Of a stretch of 19,287 nucleotides of DNA, positions 7,101 through 13,718 are shown one piece after another. This DNA is from Verrucomicrobia bacterium UBA3761. GTDB taxonomy: Bacteria > Verrucomicrobiota > Kiritimatiellia > RFP12 > UBA1067. The stretch lies in the NCBI GenBank assembly GCA_002371135.1, contig DFGB01000080.1:5747-25033 (forward strand). Reading direction: 5' to 3'. A program made the translations under genes and the position numbers. Under the pieces are notes generated by a model. The model was not told the DNA's origin. It saw only the letters and a program-made list of their open reading frames with translations, and did not search any database. Each line of letters opens with the position of its first letter. The stretch's first letter is position 1.

Positions 7101-8539
7101 ATGTCGACACCGCGCCACTTGAAACTCAACCTCTCCGGCGCGACGCCCTTCTCGCACCAGTCTACGAGCATATCCTTCACCTGGCGGCCCGCCGGCGAAC
7201 CGGTCGCGATCCGCCCACGCCCGCCGCCGTGCGCACAGCCCGGTATGCAAAAGAGACGCATGAACTTTGAAACTTCGTCAAGTCCGCCGTTGTCTCTGCA
7301 TACGCGCTCGTAGTAATCGACTATCGGCCCGGGCAGAATCGTCTGGTCTTCCCATCCGGCCGTCATGATTATCTTGCCGCCGCGAGAGGCGAACGCAGTC
7401 AAATCCGTCGAACAGGCGTTTATCTCCGGCGCGACTTCCTTGAGATAGAGATCGATCTGTTCGAAGCCGACTTCCTTCCAGCGCGATTGCGTGTAGCCCT
7501 TGCCCGCGAGGAAGTGCGGCATGGAAAGGAGACTCCCCCAGTGGAAATTGACGCCGTGGTCGGTACCTGGCGCGAAGCCGGTGAAGTAGCATCGCCCGTC
7601 GTGGACGAGCGGCATATACAGGGCCTTGAGGCGGGCGAGACGGTCGCCGCCTGCGAGCGCCGGACGCTTCGCCGCCGCGAGGGCGATGAAGCCGTCTATC
7701 TCTTCCTCTGTGAAACGTCCGTCCGCGATGGCATGGCCTGCGTATGGTGCAGGGTCGGTCTTCGCTTTGAACTCTATAGCGGCGTCGGCAAGCGCCGCGA
7801 GGTCTTCCTTCGAGAAGAGAGCGTTCCCTTCGGCATCGTGCGTCTGCCGCCAGAGATGCCACAGGGCGATCTCGTTCGCGGACGCGCTGTTGTCGGGGAG
7901 GACGGCTATCACGCCGTCGTAGTCGCCGGGGAAGCGAAGCGCCTCGCACATGCCCTGGCGGCCGCCCGTGGAGCCGCCGTTGAAATAGGCGCGGCGGGCG
8001 GGCTTGCCGTAGAACGCTTCGACGATGCGCTTAGAGTAAAGCGTCATCAAATGCGTCGCGCGCCAGTGGAAATCGCGCAGGGCGGCGTCAGACCACGGAA
8101 GCGATTTATCGAGATATTTCGCGCTCGCGGCCGGAGTGCCGAGGTCGGTCGTCGCGGCGGCGGTATCCATCGCGATGTATGCATCGAGGTCTGGGAGCGA
8201 GCCCGCGCGTCCGCTGTTGCCCTGCCCCCAGAACCGGCCGTCCCATCTGCCGGGAAGCGGCAGGACGGCGCGGCACTTTATATCGCTGCCGCGTTCCGGC
8301 GACAGCGTGAAGTCGACGCGCACGAACGCATCGGTCGCGCAGACGTCTTCCTTCGCCTCCGCCCGCCACGCCTCGAGCGGATCCTTGCCTTTCGGGCCGG
8401 ACTTCAGCCGAAGCGAAACTTCATCGATGGTGCACGTGGCGTCGGAAAGAGCCTTTATGTGCGCAAACTCCGCTTCCAACGGATGGGCACAGGCCCACCA
8501 CGCAGCAGACATCAACACCGCAAGCAATATGTTCTTCAT
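4145..8539 (-). CDS. Secreted fusion: tannase/feruloyl-esterase-like domain + GH78 alpha-L-rhamnosidase
   Basis: This is a 1464-residue secreted enzyme. Residues 1-18 are a signal peptide (cleavage expected after ACA). Residues 25-500 match the tannase/feruloyl esterase family: nucleophile Ser190 in GGSTGGRQ, Asp398 in GWEDQTILP and His437 in GCAHGGG. Residues 515-1464 form a full GH78 rhamnosidase: an Ig-like N-terminal domain (to about 630), beta-sandwich domains, an (alpha/alpha)6 barrel from about 1010, and a C-terminal beta-sandwich. The DCPQRNERIGW motif supplies the likely general acid Glu1048, and TTFWERW the likely base Glu1340. The ATG at 8539 is chosen over longer in-frame starts because GAGGAGG lies 6-7 nt upstream and a signal peptide begins there. 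Single-domain families are about 500 and 900 residues, so this is a true two-enzyme fusion. It should remove an aromatic or other acyl ester and a terminal rhamnose from one plant substrate; the exact substrate is not known. Confidence 0.93.
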   Translation of the reverse strand: MKNILLAVLMSAAWWACAHPLEAEFAHIKALSDATCTIDEVSLRLKSGPKGKDPLEAWRAEAKEDVCATDAFVRVDFTLSPERGSDIKCRAVLPLPGRWDGRFWGQGNSGRAGSLPDLDAYIAMDTAAATTDLGTPAASAKYLDKSLPWSDAALRDFHWRATHLMTLYSKRIVEAFYGKPARRAYFNGGSTGGRQGMCEALRFPGDYDGVIAVLPDNSASANEIALWHLWRQTHDAEGNALFSKEDLAALADAAIEFKAKTDPAPYAGHAIADGRFTEEEIDGFIALAAAKRPALAGGDRLARLKALYMPLVHDGRCYFTGFAPGTDHGVNFHWGSLLSMPHFLAGKGYTQSRWKEVGFEQIDLYLKEVAPEINACSTDLTAFASRGGKIIMTAGWEDQTILPGPIVDYYERVCRDNGGLDEVSKFMRLFCIPGCAHGGGRGRIATGSPAGRQVKDMLVDWCEKGVAPERLSFKWRGVDMPVAPYPWLYRQDACGRWIREERPRSEPMLHPSCLASAVAASTSITGLAVDHLVEPGDRGKAPSFAWRMETPRPGAAQKAYRIRVFEGAPGGRVVWDSGETADGRSVGIRYGGEPLKPASRYSWLVSVEDECGDWTTSPAAAFTTALFDDREWERTPWISAVDSKVSAYPSGKHDRVAKQEAEDGTSCFVKSVRNESEVVEAWLAVSGLGVFEAYVNGKPVSRKLADGTLERDFLKPGFTHCAKTKHFFTYDVTHLVNRGAGEENTIAAQVSAGWWRDKIVNFAGKKSAFRAMLILRHADGGETRVATDGTWLSAVAGPVLRAAIHDGEDYDARVSLSWMTGAGLDGFKPSEVNCEFAGVCVPMEGAGVCLRRDLALSPVGAYVWEGVEGASEEAFGKVAVKRRYGPGERFTIEPGETLIVDFGQNAAMVPEFAFSAAAGTVLSMRPAEMLNDGNGAKSRGCDGPEGSIYRESYRRARSMLNYTFAGNGMETYHPEFTFFGGRYASITATGKVEIHSVRAIPVTSVWKSMETGTLSTGDADVNKLVSNALWGEYSNYLSVPTDCPQRNERIGWTADAQVFALAGAYNADTYGFFMKWMRDMRDTQHADGSYPGVAPLAQYGDDGHRLGWADAGVIVPYVMWRQFGDTAIIDENWQSMKRYMALVDEMKYESPQARHYQWADWLSFEKLESRSRAAFIVAPDGKKTPRPEALVYWQYLGCCYWLWDARMMAEMAAACGRDAEAKEYREMADRALAFIRAKFVDKADGMLVGLFRDMQTPALFALKLGILDTPSAIAATKSALFKNIKDHNECLQTGFLGTSIIMDVLTYDAGAPETAYSLLLQHGHPSWLYTVDQGATTFWERWNSYTKERGFGPSDMNSFNHYAYGAVVAWMYGTMAGIQAGPEGGYRHFVLAPMPDRRMGKVDAVFLSPYGAIKSAWEYGADGKCTWCFTIPANTSATVKLPGGKEETLEAGTYVRYPFSNPQL

Positions 8540-8701
8540 TCTGTTTCCTCCTCTGGGTCCTTGTCGCCCGTATCCCCCGGACGAAGTGAGCAAGAGCGAA
8601 GCAATGTCGCTAGAGGGGTGTGCGACGTGATGAATCTCTCTAAACCGCTCTTCCACGTTCGCGTCCATTGACTTCTGGACTGCCGACCACGGGCAATTAT
8701 A
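8540..8701 (-). promoter_or_regulatory. Extended -10 promoter and leader of the fusion enzyme
   Basis: TATAAT on the minus strand at 8701-8696 is preceded by TGC, an extended -10. No convincing -35 is seen at 16-18 nt. The transcript would have a leader of about 150 nt ending in the strong ribosome site GAGGAGGAAACAG. The leader contains a short GTCGC/GCGAC stem (8606-8610 with 8622-8626). It is open in frame with the gene, but the signal peptide starts only at 8539, so I read it as untranslated. Confidence 0.6.
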
Positions 8702-8780
8702 GCACCGCATGTCTGATTTTCCGGCACAATCACCATGCACTTTCAGGAAACGGCGCAAAAAGATCTTCAGCATATTTTGC

Positions 8781-8975
8781 GATTCACTACCGTGCAATGG
8801 ATTTTTATCCCGGGAGACCCGAGAGTTTTCTCGCATTTTCGCATTTTGCACGAGATGTCAAATCAACACACTCTTCAGCCAAACTGGCAGATCCATGCGC
8901 TATGCATATGAAATAACACCGGCAAAATCGATAATCTCTGCGACTCTCGGGTCTCTGCGATAAAAATCTATTGCA
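8781..8975. repeat. MITE-like inverted repeat pair (copies B and C)
   Basis: The left arm at 8793-8826 (TGCAATGGATTTTTATC, then GAGACCCGAGAGT) is an imperfect reverse complement of the right arm at 8943-8975. The arms match over about 30 of 33 positions with one single-base offset. The 116 nt between them have no coding potential. Left-arm flank 8781-8792 also matches copy A at the left edge of the window. No target duplication is obvious by eye. This element fills much of the 484-nt gene-free stretch 8540-9023; the rest of that stretch is the leader and promoter of the fusion enzyme and the HD gene's 3' region. Confidence 0.65.
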
Positions 8976-8990
8976 GGGGCGTGATGCCCC
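8966..8990 (-). terminator. Candidate terminator after the HD gene
   Basis: On the minus strand GGGGCATCACGCCCC (8990-8976) makes a 5-bp GC stem and is followed within 7 nt by GATTTTTATC, which belongs to the dispersed repeat. The T-run is offset from the stem, so it may be inefficient. Confidence 0.4.
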
Positions 8991-9023
8991 CCAGTCCCTC
9001 CAGTCCTCTTCCCTCCCGTATCG

Positions 9024-9788
9024 TTATATCATGTTTTCCGCAATATCGCAAATCCGGGAAATACCGGAATGGGAAGAGGCGGGGGCGATTTCGAGGAGAA
9101 ACTTTCTGCGAAATGCGAGGTGGCCCCGTTCGCGGCAGAGGCGGCGGGACGTGGCGAAATAGAGTCCGGAGACCATCCAGCCGACTTGTATGAGGACAAA
9201 ATCGGAAAGCGAGGCGATATACTGGTAATCGACAGGGCGTCGCTCCGCGATCGCGGTCATGACGGCGGGATTTGGCGCGGCGTCGACTGCGAGGTTCCAG
9301 AAAGCGCGGCTGTCCGAGCGCCAGTCGCTGCGCCCGAGCTGCGATTCGAGGACTCGGAAGATATCCAGCTTGTCCGCATCGCGGACTGTGTGGGAAAGAA
9401 GGCGCGTGCGGTCGTCGAGGCCGTCCGGGATTTCGCGGCGGTTGTGGAAAAGGACGGCGTCGAGGATGCCCTTGTCGTCGATCCAGCCGCGCTCGACTAC
9501 GATATCGTGCGAAAACACGGCGTGGTCGACGGAGTCGGAATCGCGGAATGTATTGTAGACGCGAAGCTGCTCGTAGCGGCCCGTGTCGTGCAAGAGCGCG
9601 GCGATGGCGGCATCCCCGGCAAGGGCGGGCGAGAACGCCTCCCCTTCCGCGATCAGGCGGGCGTTCTTCACGACGAACGCGGTGTGGACGCGCTTAAGCT
9701 CCATCATGGAAGGGAGCCGTCCGTCCGCGTCGCGGTATGTATCGACGTAGGCGTCGTAAAGACTGCGTATCTCTTCAAACGTTTTCAT
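9024..9788 (-). CDS. HD-domain phosphohydrolase
   Basis: The 254-residue protein carries the metal-binding pattern of HD hydrolases: His35 in KRVHTAFV, the His67-Asp68 doublet in ALLHDTGR, further His94 and His115, and an Asp in VRDADKLD (137-141). Such proteins hydrolyse phosphate esters of nucleotides or other small molecules. The extra histidines after the HD doublet resemble multi-metal HD subgroups, but the substrate cannot be told from sequence. I chose ATG 9788 because GGAGAAATTCGGAAATA precedes it. A longer frame to 9908 only reads back through the SDR gene in another frame. The start lies 14 nt inside the upstream dehydrogenase gene, so translation is probably coupled. It is the last gene of the long right-hand block. 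Confidence 0.85.
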   Translation of the reverse strand: MKTFEEIRSLYDAYVDTYRDADGRLPSMMELKRVHTAFVVKNARLIAEGEAFSPALAGDAAIAALLHDTGRYEQLRVYNTFRDSDSVDHAVFSHDIVVERGWIDDKGILDAVLFHNRREIPDGLDDRTRLLSHTVRDADKLDIFRVLESQLGRSDWRSDSRAFWNLAVDAAPNPAVMTAIAERRPVDYQYIASLSDFVLIQVGWMVSGLYFATSRRLCRERGHLAFRRKFLLEIAPASSHSGISRICDIAENMI

Positions 9789-10365
9789 TATTTCCGAATT
9801 TCTCCAATTCCTCCAGGACGGATTTCGCAAAATCCACGGGCGAAATCGCGATGGAGGGGTCTCGTCCCATGCGAGCGGCGCATTCGCGGAACATGCGCGT
9901 ATCGACATGGCGCGGCTCGAGCGCTGCGACGGAGATCCCGCGAGGCGCGAGTTCCGCGTCGAGGGCGCGGCACAAGGCGGAGAGAGCCCCCTTGGAGGCG
10001 CAATACGCCGCGCCGCCCGGCCAGCCTTCGCGCGCCGATATGCTGGAGACGGCGAGCGCCTTCATGCCATGCGGCGAATAAAGTTTCTTCGCGACGATCT
10101 CGCGCATCAGCCGTAGGAAGAAGCCGCAGTTGACTTCGAACGCTTCGCGGAAGAGCTCCGGCGTCGTCTTGCGCAGCGTCGCAACAGGGCAGAAGCCGGT
10201 CGCGAACACAAACGCGTCGAACGCTCCGCCGGGCGCGATCAACTCTCCGTCAGGGCGGGCGAAGTCGGCGCGGTCGATGCGCGCGACCGCGTCGCCGCGC
10301 TGCTCCAGAAGCGCGCATACGGCCCTTCCTATGCCGCCTGAGGCTCCGCTGACGAGTACTTTCAT
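9775..10365 (-). CDS. Short-chain dehydrogenase/reductase
   Basis: This is a 196-residue SDR. The NAD(P)-binding GASGGIG lies at 7-13, the structural Asn at 79 (FEVNCGF), the catalytic Ser at 108 (VSSIS) and YxxxK as Tyr121-Lys125 (YCASK), all at normal spacing. The full catalytic set is intact. It is shorter than the usual 240-250 residues because the substrate-binding C-terminal part and the coenzyme-side insertion are trimmed, as in some small SDRs. An oxidoreductase acting on a carbonyl or alcohol is predicted; the substrate is unknown. The start ATG at 10365 overlaps the upstream stop as ATGA, and its own 3' end overlaps the HD gene by 14 nt, so three genes form a tightly coupled set. 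Confidence 0.88.
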   Translation of the reverse strand: MKVLVSGASGGIGRAVCALLEQRGDAVARIDRADFARPDGELIAPGGAFDAFVFATGFCPVATLRKTTPELFREAFEVNCGFFLRLMREIVAKKLYSPHGMKALAVSSISAREGWPGGAAYCASKGALSALCRALDAELAPRGISVAALEPRHVDTRMFRECAARMGRDPSIAISPVDFAKSVLEELEKFGNNENV

Positions 10366-10901
10366 GACAACAATGCGGCGCCCAGCCGCCTCGCCTCCTT
10401 GAGAAGTTTTTTATCATGCGTGAGGACGGCGATCCTGCTTGAAAGCGAGCGGAAAAACGCGGCCCGCACGAAATCGACGATGAAGCGGTCGGCGCGCTGG
10501 GCGCCTTCGCCGCCTGTATACGACACGCGAAGCCGCGCCGTCTCTTGCGCATTCTCTTCCCTGCCGTCGAACACGAGCCACACGAAATCGTTTTCGTGCG
10601 CGGCGAGATACGTCCCGGCCTGGGCAATCAACGCCGCGGGGCTGTGGACGCGTCCGCCAAGCACGGTCTCGCCGCCGCCCGCGCCAAGGATGAGATTCCA
10701 GCCGTCGACGAGCACCATGCGAGCGCCGGGCGCAAGAGAGGCGAGATCGCCCAGCGCCAGAACCCCCAGCGCCGCGTGCGAGCGCAACGCCGCATTCTCG
10801 GCCTGGAGACGCGAGTTCTCCTCGCGAAGGCGCGCAATCTCGCCGCGCATCTCCGCGATGCGGGCGAGGCGCGAGGCGATCATGACGGACTGGGCGTCCA
10901 T
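10362..10901 (-). CDS. NYN/YacP-like (PIN-fold) nuclease with N-terminal coiled coil
   Basis: The 179-residue product begins with a charged heptad-like helix (about 10-42, IARLREENSRLQAENAALRS), a likely coiled coil. A domain follows with VDGWNLI (Asp66, Asn69), VFDGR (Asp112), a conserved Asp138 in QRADRFIVDFV, and LTHDKKLL (Asp163). This order matches the NYN_YacP family (B. subtilis Rae1/YacP), PIN-like metal-dependent ribonucleases; Rae1 cleaves mRNA on the ribosome. The coiled coil is not part of the usual YacP and may mediate dimerisation or recruitment. The start ATG at 10901 lies 10 nt after the flavodiiron gene and has no clear Shine-Dalgarno; ATG 10883 is an alternative. The end overlaps the SDR as ATGA. 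Confidence 0.78.
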   Translation of the reverse strand: MDAQSVMIASRLARIAEMRGEIARLREENSRLQAENAALRSHAALGVLALGDLASLAPGARMVLVDGWNLILGAGGGETVLGGRVHSPAALIAQAGTYLAAHENDFVWLVFDGREENAQETARLRVSYTGGEGAQRADRFIVDFVRAAFFRSLSSRIAVLTHDKKLLKEARRLGAALLS

Positions 10902-10911
10902 TGCGGCAAGT

Positions 10912-12078
10912 CTACTTCACGAGCTCGTCGGCGAGGGCCGCGAGGCGCGCCTCGGATTCGGCGTTGAGCGCACCTTTGATGGTGACGTTGTTCTCGCAGA
11001 ACACGATGTTCTTCGAATTTGCGAACATGCCCTTCATCACCTTGATCGCATTGGGCGCCCACGAGCCGTTCTCGATGAAAGCGACGGTGCGGTTCTGGTA
11101 ATTGCGCTCAGTGAGATGGTCGATGAAGTGCCTCATCCACGGGAAGATGTCCATGTTGTAGGTGGTCGTGGCGAGGACGAGCTTGCCGTAGCGGAAGGCA
11201 TCCTCGACGGCCTCTGGCTGATCGTCGCGGGCGAGATCGGCCGTGGCGACCTTCGGGCAGCCGCGCTCGAGCAGCATCTCCTTGAGCTTGAGCGCCGCCG
11301 CCTTGGTGTGCCCGTAGACGGATGTGTAGGCGATCAAGAGGCCGGGCGACTCGACTGCGTAGCTCGACCACGTGTCATACTGCTTGACCGCGTGCGCGAT
11401 TTCCCCGGGCGTCGAAAGGACAGGGCCGTGGAGAGGGCAAATCTGCTTGATCTCGAGCCCGGCCGCCTTCTTGAGCAGCATCTGAGTATTCACGCCATAC
11501 TTGCCGACGATGCCGATGTAGTAGCGCCTCGCCTCGCAATCCCAGCCTTCTGGATCGACGACGTCGTTCGCGCCGAACTTGCCAAAGCCGTCAGCGGAGA
11601 AGAGAATCTTCTCGGTCGTATCATACGTCACCATCACCTCGGGCCAGTGGACCATGGGGGCGGCGACGAAAGCGAACGTGTGGCGGCCGGTCGAGAGCGT
11701 GTCGCCTTCCTTGACGACGATGCGGCGCTCCGCGTAGTCGGTGCCGAAGAAGTTCTTCATCATGTTGAACGCCTGCGCGCTCGCCACGACCTGCGCGGCG
11801 GGATACTTCTCCATGAACACCGCTATGTTGGCGGAATGGTCGGGCTCCATGTGCTGGACGACGAGATAGTCGACCGGCGCGTCGCCGATTTCCTTCTTGA
11901 TGTTGCCGAGCCACTCCTCGCCGAAACGCTGGTCGACGGTATCGAAAACGAGCGTCTTCTCGTCCTTGACGAGGTAGGAGTTGTATGCCATGCCTTGCGG
12001 AACGACGTACTGACCCTCGAAGAGGTCGATGTCATGGTCGTTCACGCCGATGTAACGGATGTCTTGTGTTATGTTCAT
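10912..12078 (-). CDS. Flavodiiron protein (A-type, O2/NO reductase)
   Basis: The 388-residue protein has an N-terminal metallo-beta-lactamase fold with the six diiron ligands His76, Glu78, Asp80 (HMEPDH), His144 (VHWPE), Asp163 (SADGFG) and His217 (PLHGP). A C-terminal flavodoxin-like FMN domain follows, starting near 246 with TSVYGHTKAAA. This is the core two-domain A-type layout without a fused rubredoxin. Family members reduce O2 to water or NO to N2O and protect anaerobes. The electron donor, usually a rubredoxin, is not in the window. The spacer before ATG 12078 is an AATCCCAA-type repeat with no recognisable Shine-Dalgarno. Flanking PyrE and NYN genes give no functional link. Confidence 0.94.
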   Translation of the reverse strand: MNITQDIRYIGVNDHDIDLFEGQYVVPQGMAYNSYLVKDEKTLVFDTVDQRFGEEWLGNIKKEIGDAPVDYLVVQHMEPDHSANIAVFMEKYPAAQVVASAQAFNMMKNFFGTDYAERRIVVKEGDTLSTGRHTFAFVAAPMVHWPEVMVTYDTTEKILFSADGFGKFGANDVVDPEGWDCEARRYYIGIVGKYGVNTQMLLKKAAGLEIKQICPLHGPVLSTPGEIAHAVKQYDTWSSYAVESPGLLIAYTSVYGHTKAAALKLKEMLLERGCPKVATADLARDDQPEAVEDAFRYGKLVLATTTYNMDIFPWMRHFIDHLTERNYQNRTVAFIENGSWAPNAIKVMKGMFANSKNIVFCENNVTIKGALNAESEARLAALADELVK

Positions 12079-12086
12079 AAGAGGGT

Positions 12087-12122
12087 TTGGGATTGTTGGG
12101 ATTGTTTGGGATTTATTGGGAA
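12087..12122. repeat. 9-10 bp micro-repeat before the flavodiiron gene
   Basis: TTGGGATT starts at 12087, 12096 and 12106, and TTGGGA at 12116, a period of 9-10 bp. It fills most of the 52-nt spacer between pyrE and the flavodiiron gene. On the mRNA strand it reads as AATCCCAA repeats. Confidence 0.8.
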
Positions 12123-12130
12123 ATCCTTCT

Positions 12131-12739
12131 TTAAGAACCGGGGTGGACGGGGCGGGAGCCTGCCTTGCACATGGGGCAGTCGGCGGCGGTCCAGGTCTCG
12201 GGCGTCATTTGCATGAGCGAGAACATGGGGATGTCGCCAAACGCCACCTTGCCGGCGGAGCGGTCGACGAGGAGCGCGACGGCGGCGACTTCGGCGCCGG
12301 CGGCCTTGACGAGGTCTATCGTCTCCTGGACGCGTCCGCCCTTGGTGACGACGTCTTCGGCGACGACGTATCTCTCGCCGGGCTTCATCTCGAAGCGGCG
12401 CATGGCAAGGACCGTATTGGGTTTGCCGGCGGCGTCCACGCCTTCGCCCTGGACCTTCTCGGCGAAGATGCACTTCACATCGAGCGCGCGGGCGACTTCA
12501 TGGCCGACGAGGATGCCGCCCACGGCGGGCGAGATCACGCCATCCACCTTGCCGAGGACGCCGGCGGCCTTCATATTTCCGACGAGCGCATCGCACAACC
12601 TGCCGGCGATGCGGGGATAGCGCAGCACGTTCGCGCATTGGAAATAGCGGTTGGAATGGAGCTTCGAGCGAAGTTCGAAATGCCCTTCGAGCAACGCGCC
12701 CGTATCCTTGAATATCTGGAGAACTTCTTCGTTTGTCAT
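12131..12739 (-). CDS. pyrE: Orotate phosphoribosyltransferase
   Basis: This is a 202-residue PRTase that makes orotidine 5'-phosphate from orotate and PRPP in pyrimidine synthesis. The PRPP-binding motif is VVAEDVVTKGG (125-135), and the fold context includes LRSKLHSNRYFQC and DGVISPAVGGILVGHEVA. The C-terminal tail DCPMCKAG...HPGS is the Cys-containing ending seen in one PyrE subgroup, so the protein is complete. It is a typical cytoplasmic enzyme. The ATG at 12739 has no Shine-Dalgarno; the 26-nt spacer is an ACATCAA-type repeat. No other pyr gene is present in the window. Confidence 0.95.
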   Translation of the reverse strand: MTNEEVLQIFKDTGALLEGHFELRSKLHSNRYFQCANVLRYPRIAGRLCDALVGNMKAAGVLGKVDGVISPAVGGILVGHEVARALDVKCIFAEKVQGEGVDAAGKPNTVLAMRRFEMKPGERYVVAEDVVTKGGRVQETIDLVKAAGAEVAAVALLVDRSAGKVAFGDIPMFSLMQMTPETWTAADCPMCKAGSRPVHPGS

Positions 12740-12745
12740 TGTTTC

Positions 12746-12765
12746 GATGTTTGATGTTTGGATGT
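12746..12765. repeat. 7-8 bp micro-repeat before pyrE
   Basis: GATGTTT starts at 12746 and 12753, with GATGTT at 12761. The units (AACATC on the mRNA strand) take up nearly the whole spacer between the unknown membrane-protein gene and pyrE, and the last reaches the upstream stop codon. Confidence 0.7.
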
Positions 12766-13242
12766 TCAGAAACCGGTTTCGAGCAGTTCTTCGCGCGAGA
12801 ACTGCAGCGGGAGGGAATCATCGCCGTCGCGCGAGATGCGCCGGGGGGCGGGCGCGGCGGAGGAGGCCGGCAGGAGCGGCTCCGCCAAGCGCTCGATAGG
12901 CGACGTACCGACGCGCGGACGCCACGAGATATCGGAGATGGCGCCAAGGTCCTCGTCCGGGATGGCGGCGATGGAAAGGTCCGTTCTCAGACTGCGCATC
13001 TCGTCGGTCGTGGTGCGGATGGCGGAGCGGGCGGCGGCGATGGCCGCGTCGCGCGCTTCGGCGGAAAGGGATGCAAACGCGCAAGGGGCGCGCTCGACGC
13101 GCGTCTCCTCCGCGGCGCGCCACGAGAGAGCCGAATACGGGAATACGAGCGACACGGCAAGCGGCACGGCAAGCACGGCCGCGAGCGAGCAGAGCTCGTG
13201 GCGGAAGCGCCGTTTGGGCTTGTATGTGGAAGCCGCGCTCAT
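12766..13242 (-). CDS. Single-pass membrane protein of unknown function, in the TonB position
   Basis: I do not recognise this 158-residue protein. It has a basic cytoplasmic N-terminus (KPKRRFRHE), one transmembrane helix at about 18-40, and about 115 residues outside. That part holds an Ala-rich helical region (75-105), a predicted loop DEDLGAISDISWRPRVG and a final segment DSLPLQFSREELLETGF. It starts with an ATGA overlap on the ExbD-like gene, so it belongs to the same translational unit. TonB or TolA would be expected here. The topology fits such an energy transducer, but no Pro-rich spacer or TonB C-terminal motif is visible. The longer open frame to 13725 is only a shadow of ExbD. Real gene likely; function unknown. 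Confidence 0.7.
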   Translation of the reverse strand: MSAASTYKPKRRFRHELCSLAAVLAVPLAVSLVFPYSALSWRAAEETRVERAPCAFASLSAEARDAAIAAARSAIRTTTDEMRSLRTDLSIAAIPDEDLGAISDISWRPRVGTSPIERLAEPLLPASSAAPAPRRISRDGDDSLPLQFSREELLETGF

Positions 13243-13718
13243 TCTTCGAGTTCCCCCTGCGTCTTGGCGGCGAAGAGCACCCTGCCTATTCCGGCGGTCC
13301 GGACGATATCGGCGATTCGCATGAGTTCGCCGCAGGCGACGCGCCGGTCGGCGAGGACGAGGATGGTATGTTCGCCCTTTCTGGCGGCGACTTCCTCCAG
13401 CTGCGTCGAAAAGACGTGCATCGATTGCGGATCCGACATGACGTAACGCGCGTCGTCGAAGAAGACGAGAGTATCGTGCGCGGTGGGCAGGACGAGCATG
13501 GCGAGGTCGGTGCGCTCCGAGTCGCCGGCCGCGGCGGCCGGCAAATCGAAAAGCGTCCCCCGCGAGATCGTGAAAACCCCTCCCATGAGATGCAGCATCA
13601 GCAGCAAAACGAGCAGCGTCACCCACGGGGCGGCGGCCACGAACGGCGCCACCCAGTCGCTGCGCGAACGCTTTTCGTTCCTGGCGCTGCGGATGTTCCA
13701 TCCCCACTGGGACGTCAT
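13239..13718 (-). CDS. ExbD/TolR-like protein lacking the membrane Asp
   Basis: The 159-residue protein has the ExbD layout: a short cytoplasmic head, one transmembrane helix (about 24-48) and a periplasmic domain ending ILVLADRRVACGELMRIADI, then VRTAGIGRVLFAAKT, a close match to the ExbD/TolR C-terminal fold. In ExbD and TolR the helix opens as TP-hydrophobic-Ile-Asp, and the Asp carries protons. Here the matching stretch is APWVTLLVLLL, with Thr34 where Asp is expected and no acidic residue in the helix. It overlaps ExbB upstream and the unknown gene downstream as ATGA. It may form a motor with altered ion use or a passive subunit. Family call good; mechanism open. Confidence 0.85.
   Translation of the reverse strand: MTSQWGWNIRSARNEKRSRSDWVAPFVAAAPWVTLLVLLLMLHLMGGVFTISRGTLFDLPAAAAGDSERTDLAMLVLPTAHDTLVFFDDARYVMSDPQSMHVFSTQLEEVAARKGEHTILVLADRRVACGELMRIADIVRTAGIGRVLFAAKTQGELEE

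Noticed and set aside
8604..8628. Riboswitch or T-box in the fusion-enzyme leader
   Set aside because: Only a 5-bp stem with an 11-nt loop is evident; no known aptamer consensus and no terminator or anti-terminator pair could be identified.
8540..8851. N-terminal extension of 104 codons on the fusion enzyme
   Set aside because: It reads through the promoter and leader, is not conserved-looking, and would bury a clear signal peptide and ribosome site.
10399..12216. Plus-strand frame of 605 codons
   Set aside because: It spans two confident minus-strand genes and their spacer antisense, with no motif.
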